Assembly: GCA_023664345.1 (NCBI GenBank)
Contig: JAMPFQ010000026.1
Location: 1-56,503 of the forward strand
Origin: Lachnospiraceae bacterium
Lineage (GTDB): Bacteria; Bacillota; Clostridia; Lachnospirales; Lachnospiraceae
Length of the DNA: 56,503 nucleotides
Direction of reading: 5' to 3'
Below the pieces are notes generated by a model, which saw only the letters and a program-made list of their open reading frames with translations, did no database searches and was not told the origin of the DNA. Positions 7,070-14,675 of the stretch are shown here, piece after piece (the first letter of the stretch is position 1; the number at the start of each line of letters is the position of its first letter). Made by a program: the position numbers and the translations under genes.

Positions 7070-8365
7070 ATGATCTATATTGCGGACAACCTATCAAATT
7101 ATCTCATATATCTGTTCATCCTTTATTATGGATTCCGGCTGCGTCCAAGGGAAAACAGGCTTTTTATCGGCGCGTCCGTATCGATCATGTTGTCTGCAGG
7201 CATGGTTAACGCATATTTTGATACCAATTCCCCGCTTGTCTATCTCATCTGGAGCGTGCTTTCCATCAGCCTGTTTTTTGAGGGCCGCCTGGGGCATCTG
7301 GCTGTATTGAGCGCTGCGCTGATGTATTTTACAGGCATTGTGGATACGTTCAGCGTCATGCTGATACAGATCGTGCTGACAGGCGGCGGGATTGCGGGCA
7401 CGGATATGGCGTGGTGGATGGAACCGGCCTACCTGCTTTCGTTTCTGGCATATCTTCTGATATATTTAAAGCTTCTGAAAAAGAACGAAGTCTACCTGTG
7501 CGACATTGCGTTCCGGTACAAGTTCGCGATTCTGATACAGGGTGGTATCTTCCAGATGTTTTATAATCTTGTCTTTGTTTTCTTTAACGAAAACCAGGCA
7601 AGGTACGACTGGGATGCCTATGCGGTATTTTTGGTCAGTATTGTGGGCGCGGTCTATTCCATTTTCCTCACGCTTGGCCTTGCCGTGAAAAATATCCTGT
7701 CAGACAGGCAGAACAGGGAACTCCAATCCCTGATGCGTATGCAGCGACAGCAGTATGATTACCAGATGCAGCAGTCAGCGGCGGTAAGGCGTTTTAAGCA
7801 TGATCTGGCGAATCATATGGGTGTTCTCAGGGAACTGGTGAATCGGAAAGAGACGGAAGAAGCCAAAGAATATATAGATACCATTTGGAACAGACGGGAT
7901 GAGTTTGAACTTAGGATCCGCACAGGGGACAGTTTCCTGGATGTGATCGTCAATTATTATCTGTATCTGGCGGAGAAAGAAAAGATAGCGTTTACTGTGT
8001 CAGGCAAGCTGGCCGGGAAGGCGCCCCTTGAGATGTTCGATCTGACAACGCTGCTGGGGAATGTACTGCAGAATGCCATGGAAGCGGCGGTAAAAGCGGA
8101 TGTCCCTCGGATCCGGCTGGAACTTGTGGAACATGCGAAAGAAATTTTTATGGTTGTCAGCAACACTACAGCCCAAAAAATAGATACAGGAAAGGACGCT
8201 CTCATGACTTCCAAAAAGGATAAGGCGAACCACGGATTCGGCCTGAAAAATATTGCCGCCACGGTGGAAAAATATCATGGCGAATACTATATGGAATCTG
8301 TCATGGAAGACGGAGAGGCGCTGTTTCGGATCAGCATTGCCATCCCGAAGGAGAAAACGGTATGA
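7070..8365 (+). CDS. GHKL sensor histidine kinase (AgrC/HPK10-like)
   Basis: A 431-residue kinase. Residues 1-205 hold about six membrane spans; there is no large extracellular loop, which fits sensing in or near the membrane. The phosphoacceptor region is RRFKHDLANHMGVLREL (His at about 246), the HD-NH pattern of peptide-quorum-type kinases. The ATPase domain contains TTLLGNVLQNAMEAAV (N box, about 320-335) and NHGFGLKNI (G box). It starts 13 bp after the permease and overlaps the regulator gene by four bases, so the permease, kinase and regulator form one operon, as in antimicrobial-peptide sensing loci. Confidence 0.9.
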   Translation: MIYIADNLSNYLIYLFILYYGFRLRPRENRLFIGASVSIMLSAGMVNAYFDTNSPLVYLIWSVLSISLFFEGRLGHLAVLSAALMYFTGIVDTFSVMLIQIVLTGGGIAGTDMAWWMEPAYLLSFLAYLLIYLKLLKKNEVYLCDIAFRYKFAILIQGGIFQMFYNLVFVFFNENQARYDWDAYAVFLVSIVGAVYSIFLTLGLAVKNILSDRQNRELQSLMRMQRQQYDYQMQQSAAVRRFKHDLANHMGVLRELVNRKETEEAKEYIDTIWNRRDEFELRIRTGDSFLDVIVNYYLYLAEKEKIAFTVSGKLAGKAPLEMFDLTTLLGNVLQNAMEAAVKADVPRIRLELVEHAKEIFMVVSNTTAQKIDTGKDALMTSKKDKANHGFGLKNIAATVEKYHGEYYMESVMEDGEALFRISIAIPKEKTV

Positions 8366-9066
8366 AGATCGGTATTGTGGAAGATGAAGCAGTCTGGCGG
8401 GACAAGGTGCAGGCGGCTGTGGAAGCATATTGCAGGGAGAAAAATATTTCCTTTCAGATCGAGTCCTACGGTACAGGAAAAGACTTTCTGAAAAACGCGG
8501 ATGCGGATCTGCTGTTTTTGGATATCGAACTGGCGGAGGGCGAGGATGGCTTTGCCATAGCGGAACGACTGATGGAGTCCGGAAGCAGGTGTAAGGTATG
8601 CTTTTTGACTTCCCATACGGAATTTGCCCGATCGGGCTACAGGGTGAACGCTTTCAGATATATTGACAAAAAGCGTCTGGAGGAGATCGATGAGGCGCTG
8701 GGAGCTTTCCTGAAAACCAGGATCCAGGACCGGATCATATCCTGCAATGACGCCTCTGGACTCCGCATAGCGATCAGCCTGAACGAGATTCTGCTGGTTG
8801 AGACATATGGAAGAAAATTAAGATATCTCATGCGGGATGGCAGGGAATACGTCTGCGAGGGTCGGATCTCTGAGACTGCACAGAGTTTAGCCGGGTTCGG
8901 CTTTGCGCGGATACATCGGTCGTACCTTGTCAATCTGAAATATATCGAAAAGGTAAACAGCCGCGAGGTTACGCTGTGCAACGGGTTGAAGGCGGTGATT
9001 GGGCGGGCGTATGGCAGGGAGTTTCAAAAGGAATTTTTTCAATGGAGGCTGCGGTTTGGTGACTGA
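8362..9066 (+). CDS. LytTR-family response regulator
   Basis: This 234-residue protein has a receiver domain (residues 1-115) with acidic pocket VEDE, phosphorylation site LLFLDIEL (Asp about 53) and the switch Thr in CFLTSH. Residues 135-232 are a LytTR DNA-binding domain (ISLNEILLVETYGRKLRYL, RIHRSYLVNLKYIEKV). Such regulators bind direct repeats and usually pair with GHKL kinases, as here. The ATG overlaps the kinase stop (ATGA). Between the domains the usual conserved Lys is present (YIDKK). Confidence 0.92.
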   Translation: MKIGIVEDEAVWRDKVQAAVEAYCREKNISFQIESYGTGKDFLKNADADLLFLDIELAEGEDGFAIAERLMESGSRCKVCFLTSHTEFARSGYRVNAFRYIDKKRLEEIDEALGAFLKTRIQDRIISCNDASGLRIAISLNEILLVETYGRKLRYLMRDGREYVCEGRISETAQSLAGFGFARIHRSYLVNLKYIEKVNSREVTLCNGLKAVIGRAYGREFQKEFFQWRLRFGD

Positions 9067-9167
9067 TCTGTGTCGTTTGCGCAAAATGGATGTTGTTTGT
9101 GCAGACGGCATTTTATTATGTGTCATTTTATGATATAAAGATTTACTGACAGGAGGAGTGATCGTTC

Positions 9168-10256
9168 ATGAAAAAAACAGCAATGACAATCGCAGCAGGA
9201 GCGCTGGTCTTTCTATTGCCATCCTGCGGTCAGGCGGAGAATCCGGGCGATATCCGGCCTCATGATATGGCTGGCCTTGTCAGCATGGAACCGGCGGCAA
9301 ACCCACAGGGAGAGGCTGCGTCCGATGAGGCGGAAACGGGTTCCCACAGGGAGGGTCATATCGACAATGATGTGTTGGATAGCCTGGCAGGAGAATACGA
9401 GTATCCATCGGATGCGGGAACCGGTAAGCTGATCATTGAAAAAACATCTGATGGATATGATATTTCTGATCATGAATCAGAGGCGTCTTATCGTTTCCTG
9501 GCCAATTCCTCAAATATAGAGACCATGGAAGATAACAGGATATTCATAAAATATCCCGAACAGGTCTTTGCGGACGGGGAGGTTGTGTTCAGCTATTATA
9601 TCCTGGAACATGACACAGAAGGGATCGATGTGTATTATGGGAAATCGGCTTCTGAAAGCGTACAGTTGTTATATCACGCTGTCAGGGCGGATGAAAAGGA
9701 TGTGCCTGTTCCCCCGGTGTCTTCCCACCCGGAAATGACTGCGGGAGAACTGCTGGATTCCTTTATCAACGGTACGATATGCGCAGTTGATTCCGCAGAT
9801 CCGGCCTCGACATTTTATATTACCGATCTGGACATGGATTCTGATGAATGGGATTCCTACTCCATTGGGGAAAAAGTCGATCTTGACAATGACGGTGAAG
9901 ACGAACTGATCCTCTGCGGCCCTTATGGCGGGATATACCTTGATGCGCGTGAGAACGGGGTCTATGCGTTTGCCGCAGGGGAGGGAACCGGTTATATGCT
10001 TTCCTATACTGTTTTTAATGGGGCCACTTGGATCATGTACAGTAACCGTATGCATGCTGAATATGAATTATTCCACATGGAAAAATATGAAGGAGCGGAT
10101 AACCTGGTCGCAGAAATGGATTTCAGCAGGGAACCTGTTGACGGAAACAATATAGAGTCCGGAATGAAATTTATATGGAATGGAACGGAAATATCTGCGG
10201 AGGAGTTTGAAAATTTAGCCAGCAAGATATGTGCGGCGGAAGTAAATACAGACTGA
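9168..10256 (+). CDS. secreted lipoprotein with Asp-rich repeat-like motif
   Basis: A 362-residue lipoprotein: a short basic start, hydrophobic segment and lipobox LPSC (Cys at about 20). An acidic linker follows. Two regions look folded: residues 75-165 (EYEYPSDAGTGKLIIEKTSDG) and residues 200-350, which contain DLDNDGEDELILCG, an Asp-rich calcium-binding-type motif like FG-GAP/VCBS repeats. I do not recognise the full-length family. The start has AGGAGGAG nine bases upstream. Its 3' end overlaps the convergent hydrolase gene by 86 bp. Confidence 0.7.
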   Translation: MKKTAMTIAAGALVFLLPSCGQAENPGDIRPHDMAGLVSMEPAANPQGEAASDEAETGSHREGHIDNDVLDSLAGEYEYPSDAGTGKLIIEKTSDGYDISDHESEASYRFLANSSNIETMEDNRIFIKYPEQVFADGEVVFSYYILEHDTEGIDVYYGKSASESVQLLYHAVRADEKDVPVPPVSSHPEMTAGELLDSFINGTICAVDSADPASTFYITDLDMDSDEWDSYSIGEKVDLDNDGEDELILCGPYGGIYLDARENGVYAFAAGEGTGYMLSYTVFNGATWIMYSNRMHAEYELFHMEKYEGADNLVAEMDFSREPVDGNNIESGMKFIWNGTEISAEEFENLASKICAAEVNTD

Positions 10257-11211
10257 AAGCAAAATCTGACTCGCTGATGAACCGCCTGATCTCATCACTG
10301 ATCCGCTCGTATTCATGGTCATGCACATAATGGGGGCAGTCTAATTCTATGTATGTCCCGCCAACGGATCCGGCCAGATATTCTTTGGGGATCCGCCGCC
10401 AGGTTTCCGTGTCAAAGCCTGTGCCGCCCGACCCGTCCGAGAGAAAGAGCAGCATGGGAACCTGGGGCACACCATTCTGCGCCACTGTTTTGGCATTTTC
10501 CTTGATTGCCCTGCACTCATTGATCATGGTCACAGTGGCGGTTCTGCTGTAAAAAACCGCCCTGTATCTGTCTTTTTCCTCATCTGTGAGGGTTCCGTAT
10601 CTGATGGCATCGCTTTCCGCAATATTGGGCAGGAATCTGGTGATCCCCAATGCCGCGCCGTATTGCCCGATCCTCATGGCGGGGATGCTGATCTGCATGA
10701 CCTCGTAATGTTCAGGCACCGCCATATCCAGACCTATGATGGCTTCTACCTCCTCCGGGTATTGCTGCGCCCAATATAATGCTTCTATGCCTGACATGGA
10801 ATGGGGACACAGGACATAGGGGGCTTTTATTCCGCTTTTTTCCAGGGCGGTCCTTGTTTCGGCTAAAATAGTGTCTATATCTCTTTCTTCATCCACAACA
10901 TCGCTGAAACCATATCCGAATTTTTCAACCACCACAATTTGATATTCGCCACTGAGCAATGAGTACAGCGATCTGAAGTCCAGAATGGGGGAGCAGGTTC
11001 CGCCGCCGGACAGAAAGACCAGCGTTTTCGGACCGGCGCCCTCTGTATACACGCTCATCTGTTTTCCGTTTACCTCGACCAGCTGCCCGAGAGGCTTCCG
11101 CAGATCTTTTTCTTTATCCAGCCGGATCCGATGATTGACATAGCTGAATAAGATAAAAACGGCCAATATGATTATGATGATAAGAAAGAGGTACAATGTT
11201 TTTTTCTTCAT
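10171..11211 (-). CDS. membrane-anchored alpha/beta hydrolase
   Basis: A 346-residue protein with one N-terminal membrane anchor (residues 5-24) and an extracellular alpha/beta hydrolase domain. Visible elements are the oxyanion region VFLSGGGTCS, the nucleophile elbow CPHSMSGIEA (Ser), a candidate Asp in LLFLSDGSG and the catalytic His in ELDCPHYVHDHEYER. The likely substrate is an ester or lactone, unknown. The domain should end near RRFISESDF; the last 28 or so residues are translated from the antisense of the neighbouring lipoprotein gene, so the original stop was probably lost. The Shine-Dalgarno before the ATG is weak. Confidence 0.85.
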   Translation of the reverse strand: MKKKTLYLFLIIIIILAVFILFSYVNHRIRLDKEKDLRKPLGQLVEVNGKQMSVYTEGAGPKTLVFLSGGGTCSPILDFRSLYSLLSGEYQIVVVEKFGYGFSDVVDEERDIDTILAETRTALEKSGIKAPYVLCPHSMSGIEALYWAQQYPEEVEAIIGLDMAVPEHYEVMQISIPAMRIGQYGAALGITRFLPNIAESDAIRYGTLTDEEKDRYRAVFYSRTATVTMINECRAIKENAKTVAQNGVPQVPMLLFLSDGSGGTGFDTETWRRIPKEYLAGSVGGTYIELDCPHYVHDHEYERISDEIRRFISESDFAFSLYLLPPHISCWLNFQTPPQIFPFHSI

Positions 11212-11402
11212 GATTTCAGGATTCGTTCTATGGAGCGATATTTATGGTGGTTTTGATTATACTTGCATGGACAGGGAAAGTCAATAACTCCCGCTGCAAT
11301 TTTGCAAGACTTGCGGCAGTATAGATCCAAATGAAAATATGATGGAAATATGAATGCAATTGTGGTAATATGTTAGAGATACAAATTGAAAGGAGAAAGA
11401 GA

Positions 11403-11804
11403 TTGTTTATGAACTCATTTAAGATTGGTAATACAGAATTTGGCATTGGAGATATTTCTTTTTCCATGGAAGATGGTGTGCTTAATCTTGAAATTACTGG
11501 AAATGACGGTGTTTTTAATGAATTGATGAAAGATGATAATTGTGAATGGAATTGGGCATTATATCCGCCGCGCATTTATTTTCATGACGTGCCAAGTAAA
11601 GAAAATGAAATTGTGATTGATACGGATTTCCTTGATCATTATGAAATTGCGCTTTACATGATGGAACATAATGATTTTACAGGTAGTTTAAAAATTACAG
11701 ACAGTACTATTGATATTCATGGACAGGTTTATATGGATGGAAAGGCATCGACGCTTGATATAAGTGTGCAAAGATTTTCTAAGCGGTCAAAAGACGTCCG
11801 CTAA
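11403..11804 (+). CDS. AT-rich hypothetical protein
   Basis: A 133-residue acidic protein of unknown family, mostly predicted beta strands (KIGNTEFGIGDISFSMEDG, LNLEITGNDG). AGGAG at 11391-11395 sits seven bases before an in-frame TTG at 11403; an ATG at 11409 would have a 13-base spacing, so the TTG start is favoured. Base composition is clearly lower in G+C than its neighbours, suggesting transfer. The last dozen codons, including the stop, lie inside a hairpin element, so the natural C-terminus has been replaced. Size and composition resemble small immunity proteins, but that is only a guess. Confidence 0.6.
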   Translation: MFMNSFKIGNTEFGIGDISFSMEDGVLNLEITGNDGVFNELMKDDNCEWNWALYPPRIYFHDVPSKENEIVIDTDFLDHYEIALYMMEHNDFTGSLKITDSTIDIHGQVYMDGKASTLDISVQRFSKRSKDVR

Positions 11805-11884
11805 GAAAATCTAAGTTGCACACAGAAGAATGCCAAGAGCAGGCATTCTTCACACGGATTGTTTGTGCCGCCGGAGGCGGCATG
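11766..11884. repeat. palindromic element, type A, copy 1
   Basis: Outer arms GTGCAA (11766) and TTGCAC (11816-11821) enclose a 15-bp stem AGATTTTCTAAGCGG (11772-11786) pairing with 11798-11812 (one mismatch). Then come a perfect 10-bp hairpin GAAGAATGCC/GGCATTCTTC (11825-11851) and a GC hairpin TGCCGCC/GGCGGCA (11866-11882). The core AGATTTTCTAAG and the tail ATTGTTTGTGCCGCCG recur at 18014 and 18119. Confidence 0.8.
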
Positions 11885-11937
11885 ACTAGAAGTGTCGAGA
11901 GAACGGAAATGTAGGGTAATTGGAAACTATGATCTGA

Positions 11938-12024
11938 ATTTTACTTTCATTGTCCTTCTGCAAAAATATCATCCGCTGTAACGAAATCCTTACAGACCGG
12001 ATATATGGGCAGGAGGGTAAAATT
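11938..12024 (+). promoter_or_regulatory. 5' leader with sequestered ribosome binding site, copy 1
   Basis: ATTTTACTTTC (11938-11948) can pair with GAGGGTAAAAT (12013-12023), 11 pairs including two G-U, which covers the ribosome binding site GGAGGG. Inside lies a second stem CTGTAA/TTACAG (11976-11995). The same 85-87-base leader precedes the gene at 13441. This looks like an RNA switch or thermometer controlling translation; no known riboswitch class was recognised. Confidence 0.5.
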
Positions 12025-12828
12025 ATGGTTAAGACAGAGATGAAAAGGGCGTTTTGCTCCAGATCTTTTAAGGCGGCCTGTTGGATCACGCTGGCGATGC
12101 ATGCCTTCAGCAGCAGCGATTATCTGTTTCCCTATCCCACGGTCGAAATTCCCAAACCATGGTGGATCTTTTATTTTCATTGTTTTTTCTTAGGGAATAC
12201 CGCGCTGCCTGTGTTTTATTACATTGTGGTCATGATCCCTTATGTTTTTTCCTATCGGTGTGACCGGGACAGCGGCTACAGGCAGCTTATCCTGCTCAAG
12301 ACCTCGCGGAAAGCCTACCTGGGGGCCAAGGCGCTGGCGGTTGCCACTTCGGCTTTTGGAGCCATCCTGCTGCCTTCCCTTGCCTGGATCCCTGTCTGCA
12401 GGCTGATTGGGGACACGGACTGGGATTATGCCAGGGAGTATTACGCGCACAATATCCTTTTTGCCCCGTCCTTTTATGAGGAGCATGTGGTTCTGTATTG
12501 TGTCATGTACGCTTTCCATGCCGCCATATTGGGGGCGGTCTTTGCTATTTTTGGGCTGGGACTGAGCGCCGTGGTCAAAAACAGGTATCTGGCGTTGCCG
12601 ATTCCTTTTTGCTATGCAATCTTTTCATCAAGCATTCTCAAAAGGCTTTTCAGAAACACTTTTATCGGCTGCAGTTTTGAGACGATGAAACTGATGCCAC
12701 TGCAGCCATTATACTATACAGAGGCGTATCCGCTGGGCTACTGGACGCTGCCCGTCTATGAGGCGGCGCTGGTCGTGGTCGGGCTGGCATTGTATTTGGG
12801 AGGGGATTATCATGCATGCAAAGATTAA
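12025..12828 (+). CDS. ABC-2-type permease-like membrane protein
   Basis: A 267-residue protein with about six membrane spans, beginning MVKTEMKRAFCSRSFK, the usual basic amphipathic entry of ABC-2 transporter permeases. The segment FSYRCDRDSGYRQLILLKTSRKAYLGAKAL matches the coupling region of that family. The partner ATPase is probably the gene at 13441, which shares the same leader. The frame could open at 11950, but that would lie inside the structured leader; the ATG at 12025 follows GGAGGG at eight bases. The substrate is unknown. Confidence 0.75.
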   Translation: MVKTEMKRAFCSRSFKAACWITLAMHAFSSSDYLFPYPTVEIPKPWWIFYFHCFFLGNTALPVFYYIVVMIPYVFSYRCDRDSGYRQLILLKTSRKAYLGAKALAVATSAFGAILLPSLAWIPVCRLIGDTDWDYAREYYAHNILFAPSFYEEHVVLYCVMYAFHAAILGAVFAIFGLGLSAVVKNRYLALPIPFCYAIFSSSILKRLFRNTFIGCSFETMKLMPLQPLYYTEAYPLGYWTLPVYEAALVVVGLALYLGGDYHACKD

Positions 12829-13345
12829 GGATTACAGAATCGTACACACAAAGGAACAGAAATTTATTGCATTGACAGGAAGCTTTCGGAATGAAAGGAT
12901 CGATGTCGGGTGTAATCAGGAAATCCCCGATTTTTGGGACGAGTGTCATGCTAAAAATCTCATAGAACCGATCCGCGATTTCAGGCCGGAAGGAAAAAGG
13001 GATCTATATGGCTTATGCTCTCCGGCGAAGGAGGGAGAGGATACTTTTGAATATGGGATTGGTGTCATGATCGATGAGGAGACAATGGACTTTGATATGG
13101 ATGAGATGAAAAAGGCGGGGTACTGTATATGGGATGTGAAGCCGGGAACCTATGTTGTATTTGACTGCATGGGGGAAGATAGTGACTGTATCAGCGACGC
13201 CTGGTCTAAGTTCTACAGGGAGTTTTTGCCCCGGATGGGGTATGAGCCGGAAGCGGAAACAGATTATGAAATATATTTTGAAAAGGGAAGAAAGGGTCTG
13301 TTTTGTGAACTTTGGATTCCGGTAAGAAAGAATCAAGTTCAATAA
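12812..13345 (+). CDS. GyrI-like/AraC effector-binding domain protein
   Basis: A 177-residue cytoplasmic protein that overlaps the permease gene by 17 bp and has its own GGAGGGG site. The pattern YRIVHTKEQKFIALTGSF, then YGIGVMIDEET, GYCIWDVKPGTYVVFDCMG, WSKFYREFLPRMGYEPE and DYEIYFEKGRK is that of the SRPBCC-independent GyrI-like small-molecule binding domain, normally the sensor part of BmrR or Rob regulators. As a stand-alone domain it may bind or sequester a cationic drug. Linkage to an ABC exporter supports a drug or peptide resistance role. Confidence 0.8.
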   Translation: MHAKIKDYRIVHTKEQKFIALTGSFRNERIDVGCNQEIPDFWDECHAKNLIEPIRDFRPEGKRDLYGLCSPAKEGEDTFEYGIGVMIDEETMDFDMDEMKKAGYCIWDVKPGTYVVFDCMGEDSDCISDAWSKFYREFLPRMGYEPEAETDYEIYFEKGRKGLFCELWIPVRKNQVQ

Positions 13346-13355
13346 ATTTGCGGAG

Positions 13356-13440
13356 ATTTTACTTTCATTGCCCTTCTGCAAATAGAATCTGCTGTAACGA
13401 AATCCTTACAGATCGGATATATATGCAGGAGGGTAAAATT
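13356..13440 (+). promoter_or_regulatory. 5' leader with sequestered ribosome binding site, copy 2
   Basis: Near-identical to 11938-12024. ATTTTACTTTC (13356-13366) is complementary to GAGGGTAAAAT (13429-13439) and CTGTAA/TTACAG forms at 13392-13411. The pairing bases are conserved while the loop differs and has a 2-base deletion. The duplication continues for about seven codons into the gene. Confidence 0.5.
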
Positions 13441-14130
13441 ATGGTCAGGACGGAAATGGAAATCATGGAAAAATCAGAGATCATGGTGGAACTGAATCAT
13501 GTAAAAAAGGCGTATAAGGGCAACGTATTATTTACAGACATCAACCTCCGGGTGCATCGGGGAGAAAGCTGCGCAGTCGTAGGCGTGAACGGATCGGGCA
13601 AGAGCATGCTGCTTAAAATGATCTGCGGGCTCGTCAGGCCGGATGCAGGGGAGATCATCGTGGACGGAGAGAAGATCAAAAAGGGGAAATTCCCCCGAAA
13701 CACAGGCGTGATCCTGGACAATGAAAGTTTCCTTCCCAACGAGACGGGGCTGAACAATCTGCTGATCATAGCCGGGATCTTAAGGAAAGTGACGAAAGAA
13801 GAAGTGAAGAGGACCATGGCGCTGGTGGGGCTGAATCCGGCTTCCGAAGTCAGGGTCGGCAAGTATTCGCTGGGAATGAAACAGCGTTTGGCGATCGCCC
13901 AGGCGTTGATGGAAAAGCCCGCGCTGCTGATCCTGGACGAGCCCTTTAACGCCGTCTTCCAAAGCACGGTAAGGGATTTCCGGCTGCTTCTGGAACGGCT
14001 GAATACGCAGGAGGGCGTCACCATCATCATGACCTCCCATCATCAGGAGGACGTACAGGGATTGTGCAAAAATGTTTATCGACTCGAATCAGGAGCCCTG
14101 AAAGCTATAAGTATACCACTCGTCCCCTGA
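13441..14130 (+). CDS. ABC transporter ATPase
   Basis: A 229-residue nucleotide-binding subunit with Walker A GVNGSGKS (about residues 44-51), a Q-loop region poorly matching GVILDNESF, signature YSLGMKQR, Walker B ALLILDEP and switch His in MTSHHQ. The D-loop reads NAVFQST where NALD is usual, so the Asp is missing. The first dozen residues (MVRTEMEIMEKS) precede the normal family start at MVELNHV and come from the duplicated leader of the permease gene. The C-terminus ends abruptly where a truncated acetyltransferase gene begins on the other strand, suggesting a recombination junction. Confidence 0.85.
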   Translation: MVRTEMEIMEKSEIMVELNHVKKAYKGNVLFTDINLRVHRGESCAVVGVNGSGKSMLLKMICGLVRPDAGEIIVDGEKIKKGKFPRNTGVILDNESFLPNETGLNNLLIIAGILRKVTKEEVKRTMALVGLNPASEVRVGKYSLGMKQRLAIAQALMEKPALLILDEPFNAVFQSTVRDFRLLLERLNTQEGVTIIMTSHHQEDVQGLCKNVYRLESGALKAISIPLVP

Positions 14131-14467
14131 CTTCGCTCATTCCCTTTTCCTTTGCAAGGTCGAAATCCTGAACACATTTACGGCCAATATGCCTGTTCTG
14201 GTATTCCCTGCAGATCACGATCGCGATCTCGGAATCATCCCGGAGGGAAATATCACCGATCAGTTTTCCATTGTACCGGATATAGAAGCATTCGCCGTGG
14301 GCGCTCAGGAAATCGTACATTGCCCGGAGCCTGTCCAGGGAATATACATGGTCGATATTGTCAACCTGTCTGCAAATCTCTTTGTCCTGATACCATGCAA
14401 GGGCGACAGCCTCATTGGGATAATAGGGTACTAACGCAATGTTTTCATCACTGATCCGCACATTCAT
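14105..14467 (-). pseudogene. GNAT N-acetyltransferase, C-terminally truncated
   Basis: The 120-residue frame begins MNVRISDENIALVPYY with a good GAGGTGA site and carries the first half of a GNAT fold (LAWYQDKEICRQVDNID, FYIRYNGKLIGDISL, EIAIVICREYQNRHIG). The acetyl-CoA loop is only partly kept and the final strands and helix (about 50 residues) are absent: after EKGMSEVR the sequence diverges and stops. The truncation coincides with the 3' end of the convergent ABC ATPase gene (26-bp overlap). An upstream open frame to 14590 has no coding signs. Confidence 0.7.
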
Positions 14468-14675
14468 TTTGTCACCTCTAAAGGCATTGTACACTCTTTT
14501 GCATGATTCCACAATCAGTTGTTTTATCGGGAAAGTCAGAGGGTCGTCATCTTTTCCGCAAATGACAGAAATGAAACAAAGGTGATACATGCCTGGTTTA
14601 AAGTGGGACTACCATACACTTGAGTGATAATTTATGTGAGGTCATAGTATTTAGGATAACAGGGAGGATGTATCT

